NCBI GenBank assembly: GCA_027475525.1
Contig: JAMWFC010000114.1
Span: 186,001 to 250,000, forward strand
Reading direction: 5' to 3'
DNA length: 64,000 nt
Origin: Macrolepiota albuminosa
Taxonomy: Eukaryota; Basidiomycota; Agaricomycetes; Agaricales; Agaricaceae
Part shown: in pieces, positions 12,438 to 25,665 of the stretch
How the letters are laid out: each line of letters starts with the position of its first letter
Numbering within the stretch: the stretch's first letter is position 1
Translations under genes and position numbers: made by a program
The notes under the pieces: model-generated
The model's input: the letters and a program-made list of their open reading frames with translations, nothing else
Told to the model about the DNA's origin: nothing
Databases searched by the model: none

Positions 12438-13528
12438 ATGGCTTCCTTAACGACGAATCTCCCCGGACTCACTCTGCTCAGTCAAGGAAAAGTTCGAGAT
12501 GTATACACGACATCTTCACCAGATCATCTGCTGTTTGTCGCGACAGACAGGATATCGGCATACGATGTCATCTTAAAGAATGTGCGCACGCACAGACGTT
12601 ATTTCGACGTATTCCTAACACAGGCATTCTAAACAAACGTAGGGAATTCCGGACAAGGGGAAGCTCCTTACACAACTGTCGCTCTTCTGGTTCAAGAAAC
12701 TAGGAAACATCATCCCGAATCACTTCGTAACGGCTGATGTGAATGAAATGCCAGAAGAAGTTCGAAAGTATAAGGATCGGTTAGATGGGCGTGCTATGCT
12801 TGTTAAAAAAGCCTCCGTTGTACCGCTCGAAGCGATCGTGAGAGGCTATCTCTCCGGTCTGTCATCCCGACAATTGGGGAGGTATATCGAGCTGACATCC
12901 GACCAGGCTCAGCATGGAACGAGTATAAGAAATCGGGGACAGTGCATGGTATACCCCTTCCTGCAGGTCTCGTAGAATCGCAAAAGTTTTCTGAGCCGAT
13001 CTTCACACCATCTACGAAAGCCGAGCAAGGAGCTCACGATGAAAACATTTCGCCAGATCAAGGTTGCTTCAACGATTTTGTGAAAGATCTCCCATTAGCT
13101 GACTTGTTTTTCCTGCAGCCGCAAAATTGATTGGTGCAGAGCTTTATGAGAAAATTTCTACTGCTGCCTTACAGTTGTACAAGGCCGCAGCAGATTACGC
13201 GCATACTCGTGGTGTCATCCTCGCCGACACGAAATTCGAGTTTGGCCTCATCACGTCGCCGTCCGGGGAGAAGAGCCTCATCCTGATAGATGAGCTTCTT
13301 ACCCCTGATTCTTCACGATACTGGCCTCTCTCGTCCTACGCTCCAGGTGGACCACAGCCGAGTTTCGATAAGCAGTACCTACGTGACTGGTTAGTTGCAC
13401 AGGGCTTTCGCAAGGGTCTCGAGAGTGGTCCAGAGGGCCACCAGGGCGAAGGGTGGGTTATTGAGGAGAAAGTTGTTGAAGGAACTCGAGCTCGATATGT
13501 TGAGGCCGTGGAGCTCTTAACAGAATAG
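12438..13528 (+). CDS. ADE1: Phosphoribosylaminoimidazole-succinocarboxamide synthase (SAICAR synthetase)
   Basis: This enzyme joins CAIR and aspartate using ATP to make SAICAR in purine biosynthesis, in the cytosol (EC 6.3.2.6). The exons are 12438-12581, 12643-12856, 12907-13062 and 13119-13528, giving 307 aa, the normal length for the fungal monofunctional enzyme. Hallmarks in order are [12 protein letters not shown] (ATP-site start), [76 protein letters not shown] and [14 protein letters not shown]. All expected signature residues are present and the frame is intact. The intron at 12857-12906 interrupts the conserved RGYLSGSAW segment; unspliced, it would read into unrelated residues. No frameshift or duplication was seen. 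Confidence 0.96.
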
Positions 13529-14189
13529 TTTAAGTGCTGGTGGTGAGGGTTACTACCATGTACAAACTGATAATCTAGAGAGGAATAATTAAGATCATAG
13601 TATGTCTGTCTATTCCAAATAATGCTCTACTTCTCATGAATTGGTTCCAATTGCTCACATAGCTGCTGATAACTATCGTGTTTGATTGTTTAATGGTGAA
13701 AGCATCTGGCAACCTTGTGGATATCTCACAATGTATGCCAGACCAGACCAGCTACAGAGAATAATATCTCTTTGTATTGATATTTCCTTTGGGGTTTTTG
13801 TAAGATAAAAAACAACTTTTCTTCCTTAAAAAAATTGATGGAAAACTTTGAACTATCTTTTTTGTATGTTTCATATCAATTACAATATAATATACATCTG
13901 AAAAATGTTTTAAATAGTATTCAAAGTGTTAAGCAAAGAAACTTGATAGTAAGTAGCTCAGGAGTTGACATTGATTAGAGAGTATGTTGACTTGGAGTTT
14001 GAATTTACAGATCTGGTTTGCACTGCCGAGAAGTGGAGCCTAGAAATCGGCGGTTCATCAGTAACATCACGTGCTGCGACCTGGGATGATGTGACGTCGT
14101 TATTGACAAGGGTCAAATACAACGAGAACGTATTCGGTTGGACTGACTTTGCTCCACGTCATCACTAGGTTTTCGTCCACTCACCAGAA
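13529..14189. other. Intergenic, AT-rich
   Basis: Contains AT-rich sequence (about 13790-13930) that may hold the ADE1 3' end and the promoter of the next gene. A 67-codon open frame at 13965-14168 has no continuation into the TMEM16 gene. Confidence 0.4.
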
Positions 14190-16649
14190 ATGCCCATTCA
14201 TGTCGATTTAGTCATAACCTTTCGGGCCACAAAGAATACAAGCCTATCGAAACAGCAAATTCGTGATGATTCCCGTAAGGCCGAGCAACAATACAGGCGG
14301 CTGATCGACACTTTAACCAAGGGAGGCCTTCGTGCGGTAGGGAGGCGTGGAGAGTCGTTGGGACACCTTCTTATACTTGTATCATGTCCAAGCAATCACG
14401 TTGAAAACCTAACAAAGCGCGAAAGGTGAGTTGCTAATGGTTCAAGCTAAACAAACATTGGTCAGAACTGGTTTTTTAAGACAATCAGACTTTCTATCCG
14501 GTCTACCAGTCAAGACACTGGGAGAAGCTGAACATACCTCACTTTCGCCGGCGGACCGTATTCGCCTTATTTATGACTACATTTCTTCAATCCCGTCCGA
14601 CGGAGGCCTCGGAATCGTTCCTGGATCCTCCGAATGGGATCTTGTGGAGTCAATCATGGCTCTTCATGACCGAGAGTTCAATGACACTTGGATTCGGAGC
14701 TGGACGCCACGCCATGTAGCTTCTGTGCAGCTTGCAGAGATACGAAAACAGGTTCGTTTACTTGTCTTTCCATCCACACTCGGAACTGACGATGTATGCA
14801 GTTTGGAGACTCTGTCGCTCTATACTTTGCATTTTTATCTTCCTACACGAAAGCTTTAGTATTTCCTGCTATACTGGGCTTTACATTCTACTTTTTCGGT
14901 ACACCTTATTCGCCTGTGTACTCGAGCTTCCTCTTCATCTGGTCCGTCGTTTTTGTCGAGTGGTGGCGTGTTCGCGAACGCATCCTCTCTATTCAATTCG
15001 GAACTGAAGGTTCATTCCGTGTTGAGAAGCATCGCGCGGATCATAAACCGGGGTTCTCGTGGTGGAAACGCGAACTGAGAATACTTGCAAGCGTTCCTGT
15101 TCTTCTGTTGTTTGCAGGGACCTTGTTCGCCATGCTTACTGGCATCTTTGTCCTTGAAGCTTTTGTCACGCATTTGTACACTGGTCCAGGGCACCAGTAC
15201 ATCGTAAGCGTTAAAACCGCTTGAATTTGGATCATAGATCTGACCCCTAGTCCATCAGTCTTTCAGCCCCACCATCCTTTTTGTTGCACTGATTCCACAA
15301 TTCTTGAATCTGTGGCAAATACTTGCTGCTCGACTAACGACCTGGGAAAATCATACTCATCACTCGAGTTATGACAGATCTTTGACGCTCAAAACGTTTG
15401 CACTAAGTGCCCTTGTTGCCTATCTCGGTCTAGGTTTGAGTGCCTTTGTATACGTGCCATTTGGAGAAGGCGTGATGCAAGTTATGCAATCGATGCTGTT
15501 CATGAGGACGAAGGCTATGGAAGGATCATCAGGATATAATAATACTGTATCTGATGGAACATCGGCAAAAATCGCTTCTAGCCCATCGGAGGGACTTTGG
15601 GATATCAGCCATTCAAATATGAAGCATAAGCTTAATCCCGGTCGATTGAAGGACCAAATGTTTGCTTATACTGTCACCAATCAGGCTGTTAATACGTTTG
15701 TTGAAGCCGGGTTACCTTTTATTCTACGCGCATTGAAGTCTTTCCGAAATGGTAACAAGATCACGTCGACACCAGGGACCCAGAATGAGAAAAATGGTGT
15801 GAAGAAGAGGGTTGTATTCGAGGATGAAAAGGAGAAAGGGGGATTGGCTGAACGACAGTTTTTGGATACTGTCCGAGAAGAAGTCTCCCTTCCCGAGTAC
15901 GAAACGTTTCAAGATTACAGCGAGATGGTGACGCAATTTGGATATGTAGCAGTGTGGTCATCCATCTGGCCGCTAGCGTCGGGTCAGGATCATTCCAGGT
16001 CATGTTTGTACAAGCTCTCATTTTTCCTCTAGTTATGGCACTCTTGAACAACTTCCTCGAGCTCCGTTCGGATGCGTTCAAGATGACTGTTCACAACCGT
16101 CGGCCAATCCCAACTCGTACTGATACAATAGGACCCTGGCTTGACGCGCTGACATTTTTAACTTGGCTCTCAGCACTCACCAACTCTGCGCTCGTATACC
16201 TCTTCTATCCACGTTCGCAGATCAATTGTTCTGTCGCCCCTAGTGTTCACATTTCCCAGCTTGACAAGGTCCATGAGAAACTCTTCTCAGGAGGAGACGA
16301 AGGACTTTCTGCAACGAAGGAGTTACTAAAGACGGTGCTACTGATTGCCTTTGCCGCAAGTCACGGGTATATTTTCTTGAGAGTGGTCGTAAGACATCTA
16401 ATTGAAAAGATGTTTTGGAAGGGTAGTAAGGAAGTGGAAGAACAAGAGAAAGTTGATAGGGAGATCAAGAACAAGTTTTTGCAAGGATTTCTTGTCGAGG
16501 ATAACCGGAAGAGTCAGGAAACTGGGGTCATCACTGGTGAAGAACGGCAATTGAGTGGCGCTCAGAATATTGATTCTGAAACAGTGTTAAGCTTTTGGGG
16601 TAATGATGAGGGTCTGGACGAGATATTACGGATTTCTAAGGAGGTGTGA
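14190..16649 (+). CDS. TMEM16/anoctamin family membrane protein (fungal scramblase or ER-tether type)
   Basis: The exons are 14190-14425, 14466-14751, 14802-15203, 15259-15982 and 16033-16649, giving 754 aa, close to characterised fungal TMEM16 proteins. The N-terminal cytosolic domain starts MPIHVDLVITF. The membrane domain begins at FGDSVALYFAFLSSYTKALV and has repeated hydrophobic helices. The fingerprint FGYVAVWSSIWPLASVMALL followed by NNFLELRSDAFKM, RRPIPTRTDTIGPW is the classic calcium-binding/pore helix region. The 50-bp intron at 15983-16032 was chosen because it makes PLA..NNxxExRSD match family spacing. Known members are Ca2+-activated lipid scramblases (afTMEM16, nhTMEM16) or the ER-plasma membrane tether Ist2; which of these applies here cannot be told from sequence. 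Convergent with the P450 gene, 219 bp apart. Confidence 0.93.
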
Positions 16650-16868
16650 TGTTGACTTGTACTCTTTATGCTCTCTGTAATGATTCTGTGTTCTGGTAAT
16701 GTGTCACTTGATTCTCTATAGTTGTTCCCTACTCGAAGTAACAGCTTTGCTTCAAGTGACTAAGGTCCGTAAAAAGTCAGATTGACAGTATCGTCGTAAA
16801 CTGTATAACCAAAAGCATCTGTTGACTGTATGTGTAAGATTTCAAGCTCTATCCCCACCGCAAATTAA

Positions 16869-18560
16869 TCAGCTCCGCCGAACAAACTTGATGTCAAGTG
16901 CATGAGGAATACTAAGGCCAAACGCTCCAAACTCGTTTTGAATCTGTCCTGCATGCATACTCTTCTCCGGGAGTGACCACTCGTAGTTCATAAGGAGCAT
17001 GCACAAAAGTGTTCGTTGCTGTCATCGTCGCATCAGGCGCATGACCCCAGTTGTAGATTGAATACGTACCTCAAAGAGCGAGAATTGCCGAGCAACACAC
17101 TGGCGGGGGCCAGAACCAAAGGGAATATTGTTCGCAGCCTTCTGACGTGTACCCATGAAACGGTATGGATCAAACTTCTGGGCTTCAGGCCAGTTGTTGT
17201 CATTCTGGTGCACAGCGCAAACGTTCGGAACAACAGAAGTGTGCGCCGGGATCGCATATTTGCCAATCATAGTCGGCTGAAGCGTCCATCGTGCCGGAAG
17301 AAGGGAGATAGGGCTGTTAATGCGTAGGGCTTCCTTGATACATGCGGAGAGGAAGGGAAGGTTGGAGAGATCTGGAAGTGTGGGCTCTACCCGGCCGTTG
17401 AGCACGGTCTGGGCTTCTTCACGTGCCTTGTTTTGGTACTCGGGGTGCTTAGCAAGATGGTAAACTGCCGTTGAAAGTGCGCCGGAGGTAGTGTCCTGCA
17501 GATAAACACCACGTTAGTTACGATCGTGGCGTAACCCCAACACCATAGGAGAGAAAGTACGCACATGGCCGGCTGAGAAAAGGATCGCGAGGTTAGAGCG
17601 TAACTCCTCGCTTGATAAAGTCGAGTCTTCTAACAAATAACTCAGTAGATCGCGTCCAAGATCTTGGCGCTTCATTTGTAGAATGTCGTCGTACCGCGCG
17701 TTGAGCGTGTTGACGTCATCTAACACCGCATGCCGAGGGAACCAGTCATCAAGGAAAGGCAAAATGAGGCGTGTCGGAGTCGCGATGCGCGACATAACAC
17801 GATTGAAGTGGTCGACAAAAGAATCTTTCGATGCTTGAAGTGCCTGGAAATTGTGTCCTAAAAGTGCGGTTCCAACGACGTCTAACGTGTAACACTGAAA
17901 TCCTTAATTAGACAGAGATCCGAGGCTATCCAGGGGCACGACATACCTGGACAAGGTCACTAAACCGATGGATACCCCCATCGCCGATGCGCTCAAAGAG
18001 CTCATGTGCAAGTACTACAAAGCGATGAACCGGAATTTCGCGATCAAATGCCGCCTTCACCGAGGCAGAATGACGTTTCCACATATCACCATTGGAGAAG
18101 ACAACGTTCGGTCCGCTGAGGAACTTAAAGTGCAAGTGATCTTGGTAATTCTTCTTAGGGAACTGATTCATATTCTGGCACACCATTTTGACAAGCTGTT
18201 GATCAAACGTTACTTGAAAGTAGAACGCAAAAAAGTTAGTCGACTAACGTCAGGGTCGAGGACGTGAACACCCCATTTGCCAAGCATATAGACGAGAACT
18301 ACACCGTCACCACGCTTGGCAAATGGAAGGATGAGCCGGCGAACACGAGAATCAACGGACTCTCGACGAGCATAACTCCAAATCATGGCGTACGGTGAAA
18401 CTCTGGGGAGGTGCCGCAACTCTGCAGGAACAGCAAGGACATATTGCACAGACACAAAGAGCAGCGCTATAACAAGAACCCAGCGAAGATCAATGGTTGC
18501 AAGTTGTCTGTAGTAGGGGACCGACAAGTAGGCATCCAAACGTAAGGTGGAAGTGGGCAT
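16869..18560 (-). CDS. Cytochrome P450 monooxygenase
   Basis: The exons are 18560-18249, 18195-17947, 17894-17565, 17495-17070 and 17018-16869, giving 488 aa, normal length for a microsomal P450. An N-terminal hydrophobic helix (LRWVLVIALLFVSVQYVLAV, about residues 25-44) suggests ER anchoring. The C-helix WKRH motif, I-helix AGHDTTS (joined across an intron), K-helix KEALR (ExxR), FDPYRF and heme loop FGSGPRQCVA with the cysteine ligand are all present. The residue two after the cysteine is Ala where Gly is usual, a tolerated variant. General style (VFSNGDMWKRHSASVKAAF) resembles fungal CYP families of unknown substrate. No other secondary-metabolism genes lie next to it, so no pathway can be assigned. 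Confidence 0.94.
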
Positions 18561-20872
18561 TGTCCGTGATTTGGGATATTGTGTTAGCGTACACCGTTCA
18601 GTATTTATTTATAGAGGAGTGCTCGGGCACATATTCCATGCGATCCAAGGAAGATCAGGAACGAGATGGACACCGGATGCGCTAGACCGGTGTGAAAAGG
18701 CAAGCTGCGTTATACATCTGAGAAAAATCCCGACTCTACCGCATACCGTGGTCATTACGAGGTTCATTACGAATGATTGTCGTAAACAACTTTGTTCGAC
18801 AGCAGGAGAATTAATTGAGTTGGAGAATTTGATATTATCGTTGATACAAATTGCTCCACTTAAACCCTGTACTTTCACGACTTCGTAACACGGAGAAATC
18901 AATATAAGGAGACCACGTAGCATACGGCCGGATCGGAACCTGTACTCCTACTGACTTGTTTGGGTTATTAGAATGAGATGGCAAAATGGCAAAGACACTG
19001 ACTCTTAAAGATCACCCCTAATTCATTATCTCGGTGAAAGCCATCCAAAGGGTCACTTATGCGATCAAGTCCTCTTTTACTCTCTTCGAGAAAATCAATG
19101 ATTGACGAAAAAACATGCTAGATAAGGGCAGTTAGAGCTCGCTGTTCACATAGGTTGACTGCAAAAAGCATGGTAGCGACTGCTGCTGATCGAAAGCCCA
19201 TTCATCATATCCGCGCAAAGCTGTTGATGAGACCAGCTCGGATAGTTCATTGACTGGTACAAAGGTATCACGTGAGCATTGAAAAAAAAACCACCGAAAT
19301 TCATTCCTTTTTACTCTAGAGCACGTCCATCTTTAACCCAGCCTTAAGTATTTAGTGCATTCGTCGGCATTTCTAATCAATCAAACCTTCTCCACGTGTC
19401 TGTGACGGTAAAATGGCTATCCACATGGATATACTTCCTTTTCCTTGAGAATCAGCTCCACTGAAAGTGGCAAATTTGGATCTATCGAACAGTTCACATT
19501 GAGTTTGTACCTGCCCAAGGCTCTGTTTAAATCCACTTGCCGACACCTCTGTAGTACCCGTTTTAATTTACAGAGTGGGCTTGATCAATGCTTTATTTTT
19601 TTAGCGTCGACCGTTCAGCAGTTCGACGTATTACCAACCACCAGTAAGTATTAAGATGCCAATCTTCGCGCGCTGATCGGCTAAGCTGTTGAACCATTTT
19701 GTGGCTGACCGGAGGTTTGATAAGGATAGGCGCGAGGGCAATCGCCCAGTCTCATTGAAGGGGACAACACTGCTTAAGCGTTAATCGTGATCGTTCTCCA
19801 CAGAGTTGATGATCGAAGCTAAGATGTACGTCTAGATTGTCTACTGTTGTTACCAACGTTGACTTGAATAAATGCTTAGGAACTCCGTACGAGATCTGAA
19901 ACCCTCTATTCTTGCTTGTCTGCAACTTGGTATTTCTCCCCCTCTTTTGACTGATGAGTTAGACACATGCATCACTTTCAACCCCTTTCACCTCGCAGGT
20001 TACCCCGTCTGGAGACTGAATGATAACGTGGCACCGACACTCTCGTTGTGTTAGCAAACGCACTTTTAAGGAACTTTCCCCTTCTACTGTACCATGGCTG
20101 TCACCTTTCCTTTTGAATCGTACTGGCCGAGGCAATAGAACATCCTCTCCGGGTACCGTGATTCAACCAACATGGAGTAAGGCCTGGGATATCCGCCACT
20201 TCTGTTCCCTGTTCTTCTAGCACGAACAAATTTCTTTTCACGCTTCTTGCGCATCTTCCAATTCACCCCTGTCATTGCTATTGTGTATCTTCAACTGGTA
20301 TCTTGCATTATTCATTAGAGTGATACAGCCCTATCTCCAAGAAGAACAGTTTAGCTTGTACTATTTTTCCACATCATCTGTAACCTGTCTATGCACCGAT
20401 GAGGTATTGTGAGGAACGGATTAACACCTTCACAAGTTCCCAACAGACCAATCATCTGTCTAAATCTGGCCTCGTACACTAGCGTCACGACTCAAAGGCT
20501 TCCGACTCCTATCAGCACTCGTGGGTTATTATAGACAATACGTACGCGATATGACCTCCAAAACCCAAAACACACCTTCATTGCAACGACATAGTAATAT
20601 GTCCAATGCGACACGATTCAAGCGCTCTGTTAGAAAACCGCGGAAGACCAGAATTGTGTCAGAAGAACCTTACTGCCATATTCTATCTACGTATGAAATT
20701 TATAGGAAGCTGATTGTGGAAAGGTTCCAGATTTTAATCTCATTTCCCTTCAATAATCTCGACCTTGGTATCGAACTTACGGTGATGTTGATCGTTTAAT
20801 GTATAAGCGAGCCAATGGTGGTACGACAATGATAACACCATGTTGATTATTTGATTATCAAAGGGTCGAAAG
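18561..20872. other. 2.3-kb stretch with no recognised gene
   Basis: Short open frames only. It holds the P450 promoter at its left end. No tRNA, repeat or transposon signature was seen. Confidence 0.45.
18602..18613 (-). promoter_or_regulatory. TATA-like element of the P450 gene
   Basis: On the minus strand TATAAATAAATA lies about 42 bp before the P450 ATG (18560). Position and composition only. Confidence 0.45.
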
Positions 20873-21436
20873 TTAACCAAGGACTGACAAACCTTCCAAG
20901 GCAAAAATGGGATGATGGTATGTAGAATAAATTCTCAGAATTTCGTGTGCACGGTCAACCATGACTCTGTCATTGTGAGTAGAGGTTGGCATCTGAGTAC
21001 CCTGCAAGACTACCAAGGTTTCTTCTGACATCTTGTTATCTTCTGCAGTGTCCTGACAGACCTGAATCATATCCTGGACGTCATTCCAACCCTTCCACAC
21101 GTCTCCTTCGAGGACTTGGTAATTGGCTGAATCACCGTAATCACTCTTAACGTCTGAATATACGGGAGGAGTGTCCCGGAATGAGAGCAGTGTCACCAGT
21201 CCTTGGATATTGTTGAATGAAAAGACGTCATAAACCTTGGGGATAAAATACATCGAAGGCCCAGCGCTCAATTTGAAAGTTGAGAGAGAAAGACTGTGAA
21301 GGTGCGTAAAATGTGTAGCAAACGCCTCTAACGATGCAGTTGTTATCAAATGCTGTAACTCTACTGGCAATCGAATATCGAGTGACTTCAATTTCGTCCA
21401 CGCTCGAGCAATCTTGTTCAAGTACTCATCATCAAA
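20873..21436 (-). CDS. F-box/LRR-like protein, C-terminal exon
   Basis: An exon starting after an acceptor (CGAAG, 21437-21441) encodes FDDEYLNKIARAWTKLKSLDI, then ASLEAFATHFTHLHSLSLST, and ends at a TAA (20873). The pattern 'D..L..ia.aWp.L..L.l' followed by a leucine-spaced segment is typical of the large, mostly uncharacterised F-box/LRR families of agaricomycetes, thought to act as substrate receptors of SCF ubiquitin ligases. The F-box itself would be upstream; stretches near 21570-21780 (LENNLDPSLRTDFDSGKLPW) have similar character but I could not build a complete joined gene, so this may be an intact multi-exon gene or a decayed one. Confidence 0.42.
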   Translation of the reverse strand, partial: FDDEYLNKIARAWTKLKSLDIRLPVELQHLITTASLEAFATHFTHLHSLSLSTFKLSAGPSMYFIPKVYDVFSFNNIQGLVTLLSFRDTPPVYSDVKSDYGDSANYQVLEGDVWKGWNDVQDMIQVCQDTAEDNKMSEETLVVLQGTQMPTSTHNDRVMVDRAHEILRIYSTYHHPIFALEGLSVLG

Positions 21437-22690
21437 CTTCGAAATCAGTTGGAATCCGAGTTAAACGTGGTTCAAACGCGCCATTTAGTTGTTGGTCCAT
21501 GATCGAAGATATCAAAGCATCTCTAGTTGTCATTCTGTCCATGATCATTTAGCTTGATGTTTCAAGGGAACTAGACCGTAATTGAGCAGGAACACATTTG
21601 GCCCCCCACGGTTCCTTCGCTTAATCGCCATTCTCAACCCTGAGAGCAGCAGTGGTGTAGACCTAATCCCGTCAGAACAGTGCCAATAGAACCAGGGTAG
21701 CTTTCCAGAGTCAAAGTCCGTACGTAAGGACGGGTCCAAGTTGTTTTCAAGTTCAGTGCTACATTTAAGGTCTGCAAGAGAAACACGATGAAAGTTGTCG
21801 GCATTTGGTGGATATTTCCAAGTTTCTCATTTCAAATGTCTATCAACTTGAGTTGTGCAAAATTGGTAAAAAAAATGGTCAAGGACGTGACATGGAGAAT
21901 GTCCCGGCCGAATATTGCTCCAATAACAGAGTTGTTTCAAGAAGTGCGGACAGAGCGGGGCCTTTGTTGCGCCCCAGAGATTTGGCGACATTTACACGGT
22001 ACAGGCTTGGCGTGATGAAGAGGATTATCTCTGGTTGTTATGTGACATGAGAGTGAATGTAAGCGCGGCGGTGATAAGGGTTTATCCTTCAGGCGTCGGA
22101 CAAGCTGGACGAAGACGTAGCCTTCAATTGCCGCAGGACTCGGTAAGATCATACGGACGTGACGTGCGTAGAATTCGAGGCCTTTCCACGAAGCTAATGG
22201 AATGGCGTCAGGAAAGCTCGACGCAAAGCATGTCTATGAGAAGCCATGCAACTGTACAAGTTTTACTCACATACTTTTTGTTAATAAGGGAATCAGTGAT
22301 AAGAATTGTATAATAGACGTGTGCCTCCTCCATAGAATTTCAGTGCAATCGTGGCAAAGTGTTCGTCACGCCTTGCCGAAATTGCCAGAGATTCCATATC
22401 GTAGTAAAAGTGTATCCAAGAGACATCATAGCTTGAATGAGCTGGAAGATGTGACAGTCATGGAACACAATGCATGACGATGACTCCGAACTCAATCTAT
22501 TGGATGGTTTCAGTGACACCACACACGCGCTGCGATACCAACATTTACAAGCAAAAACGAAGTAACCAAAAGTCTCAGGCGTGTTGGGCGCGTAGAGATC
22601 CTATGTTGTCGAAAACGTTACAAAAGGGATTTCAAATTATAGTGCACGTGTTACCCTATCAAAGTGGTCGACAACAAAACACATTAAACC
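21437..22690 (-). other. Probable upstream exons or remnant of the F-box/LRR-like gene
   Basis: Minus-strand segments around 21545-21780 and 22100-22500 look partly protein-coding, but stop codons and unclear splice sites prevent a model. The right end is the promoter region of CWC27. Confidence 0.3.
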
Positions 22691-24710
22691 ATGGCTCTCC
22701 CCACGAATGGTCGTGTCATCATAGACACTACAGCGGGAGAGATTGACATCGAGCTCTGGTCCAAAGTACACCATCTTCAGGTATCAAGTCAATCTGTCGA
22801 GATGTTGACCTTTTGGTAGGAAACTCCGAAAGCATGTCGAAATTTCCTAGCATTAGCTATGGAGGGTCTGTGAGTTATTAAATCATGAATGAACACATGG
22901 CTCAATCATCTTGACCATCAGGATACTATGACAATGTCATATTCCATCGGTACACATTTCATTCAAAGCCAAGTCCAAATATCCAACTTACGACCTCCAA
23001 GAATTGTCCCTGGATTTTTAGTTCAAACGGGTGACAAGACAGGAACTGGTGCGGGGGGAGAATCTTTCTATGGAGGTGTGTATTTGACTGCTCACTAACT
23101 GTATATTTATGGATTGGAATCAACGGGAGTTTAGAGCCCTTCGAGGACGAGGTTCACCCACGGCTACGGTTCGCGCACCGTGGTCTGGTAGGAATGGCCA
23201 ACAATGGAACGAGACACTCAAACGATTCTCAGTTCTTTATTACGCTCGGTACGCCTGGTAATAATTTCTCGTAGTCCGCATGCCTGAAAGTGCGAAGACA
23301 GGGCGGATGAGTTACAAGGAAAGCACACTCTATTCGGAAGGGTAATGGGGGATACATTCTTTAGTGCGTTCACACAACGTCTTTGTCTTAATAAACAATC
23401 TAATGTTACTCAAAGACGTCCTCAAGATTGGAGAAATGGGTATGAGAACGTTTTACGAAGTACCCAAGTCGGCAGCTGATACAGTTTCCAGAGATCGACA
23501 AGGATGGGCGCCCAGTATAGTACGCGTAGACTTTTCTCCTTCTCTCCCTCCGAATGTTCATATCTTCTCAGTCCTCCCAAAATCAAAACCATACGAATAC
23601 TCGACAACCCCTTCGACGATATTGTTCCTCGAATTACCGCAGCTGAGAAACGTGCTCAACAACGAGCCAGAGAAGAAGCGCAGCGAGAGCGGGAAGAGCA
23701 AGAGAGGCGGAAGGGTGCCAAAAAGTGGGTTCGATCTTGGCTGGGATCAGCGACTTGGTTTCATGATTGGCCAGGAACGTCAAATTGCTTAGCTTTGGTG
23801 CAGACGAGGGTGGAGAAGAAGAACCCGTTACATTCCAGAAGAAGGCCATCTATCGGCCAGACCGTATGTGGATATTAAACTCACACGCATTGCCCTTGAC
23901 AATTTTTCGTCACTAGTTGAGGACATTGGTCCTTCAACGGCACAGCCAGATTTAGTCAGTCAACTTCCACGACGATCATTGCAAAGTAAGAATTCGGAGC
24001 TAGTATTGGCGTCTAAATCAGAGACGATCGTACGTTCTAATGTAGATGACAGACCGGAGCATAATCACTAACGATGAACATCCAGGTCGAAAAGCCTGCT
24101 AAGAAGAAGGACGAAACCGACATCACAAAGATTCGTCAACGTCATGCAGAAGAGCAAGCTGCCAGCCAGTAAGTTCTCTAATCAATCTTCCAAGCTTGAT
24201 GTCGGTAAATTTGCCATCAGGTCTGCAAAAAGCGCCGAGATAGAGAAAATGGAGGCAGATATCCGGCGACTTACGAAGCGCCGCGATGGGGGTGATAGCG
24301 ATGATGAGCTTATTAAAAAGAAAGCGAAGAAGTCATATCTACAGGAGGAGCTGGACAAGTATGCCAAGGGACGGGGACTGAACAAAAGAGGAAAACGAAA
24401 AGACGAATCGGACGTGTTGGCGGCTCTCACCAGCTTTCGTAGTAAGCTCAAGAGCGCAGTAAGTAAAATAGAATTCGATGGTGAGGCAGATCAACAGGGC
24501 GATGACGGGGCGGGGATGGAGGTTGATGATGATCGTGGGTTCATGAATCATGCGCTACATTTTCCCAAGGATGACGGGGAGGAGAGTCGGAAGGCAGAGC
24601 GGGATTATGAAGTGATTGACCCACGACAGCGGGGTGCAAGGGCGAAGGAGGAGGAGCGGACGAGGAAGAGGCTTGCGAAGACTAGAGGTGGCGGTGGTGG
24701 TCGGCGGTGA
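22691..24710 (+). CDS. CWC27: Cwc27-type spliceosome-associated cyclophilin (peptidyl-prolyl isomerase fold)
   Basis: The thirteen exons are 22691-22765, 22820-22865, 22922-22949, 23002-23075, 23135-23248, 23298-23363, 23416-23439, 23492-23519, 23572-23724, 23775-23863, 23917-24029, 24086-24168 and 24221-24710, giving 460 aa. The N-terminal cyclophilin domain reads TTAGEIDIELWSKETPKACR, YYDNVIFHRIVPGFLVQTGD, GLVGMANNGTRHSNDSQFFI and GDTFFNVLKIGEM. Then come the Cwc27 hallmark NPFDDIVPRITAAEKRAQQ, a charged helix, and VTFQKKAIYRPD. Cwc27 sits in the activated spliceosome with Cwc22; metazoan CWC27 lacks strong isomerase activity. The C-terminal half is charged and ends in KTRGGGGGRR. Exons are as short as 24 nt, the densest intron packing in the window. 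Intron 2 has a weak donor (GTCTGT). Confidence 0.95.
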
Positions 24711-25665
24711 CCGCTTGGTATTATAGCCTTGTGTCTGTATAGGCTCTTGTCCTGTTGTCTTTCATGAATAGTTGAAGACAAGGACTTCGAAGTGAGGTGA
24801 CATCTCGACCTTGAAATTTGAAAGCTGGGACTGTTTCATCTCAATCTCCATTGATCATAATGCAATTTTCGGGAGTAGTGTGTTTCTCCAAGCTGGCCTG
24901 CCAGATTTCTGTTGTTGTGAAGTTCTCAATTGTCTCTCATGAGCGGCACAATGATGGTATCCTTGCATGATAGACTTGTCACTTGTATAAATGAAGACAA
25001 TTGGAGGTTGAATCCGCGCTGTTGCTAGCCCGACCATCAGCCATGCTCAACATATGCCATGTCTTGGGGGGACGGTTTACGCATTGTCGTGAGACGTAGA
25101 CTATTCAGATGTATTTGGAGGAATAAACGTCCTCATCTAAAGCCTCTGCCTCCACAGACCCATAGCGTTCACAATGTGTCACCGTTGATGTGAATTGAAC
25201 TGGATTCCGATGTGATCTCGAAGAATACATTTTTCAAGACTCTTATTCTTATAATTAAACTTGTCTTGTTCATTGAACAACCGTGATGTCAAGCGAAACA
25301 AAGCGACCAGACTAGGATCAAGAAATTTGACGATGACAGAGACTCAAGGCAGATACTGTTGTATTTACATACAATGTATCCCTTCGGAGGCCCAAGTGGA
25401 GCCCGATCAGAACTGGCATCGACCCTTTAAGTGGCGTCAAAGGAACTCGGACCGCGAAACAAAGTCAAAGGGAAGTGCGCGCTGTGGAAAGCCATATAAC
25501 AGGCTACCCCATACCCGTAAGACCTCCATTCTCCGTGAACAACTCAGTACCCAGTTACTCAGGCTACTGGGAAGTTTGAGTCTGCTTACGTACATTTCTT
25601 TGAACTGCTGTGTTTGTGGGTTGTTTGGATCCTTCAGGGCTTCACAAACTTCTTGTTCCAGCACT
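24711..25665. other. Intergenic stretch between CWC27 and UBC6
   Basis: The long open frame at 25261-25866 overlaps UBC6 exons in another frame and is not protein-like. No other feature seen. Confidence 0.45.

Noticed and set aside
15983..16014. A 32-bp intron in the TMEM16 gene ending at GTACAAG
   Set aside because: Too short for this genome; the 50-bp alternative (15983-16032) keeps phase and restores family spacing PLA..NNxxExRSD.
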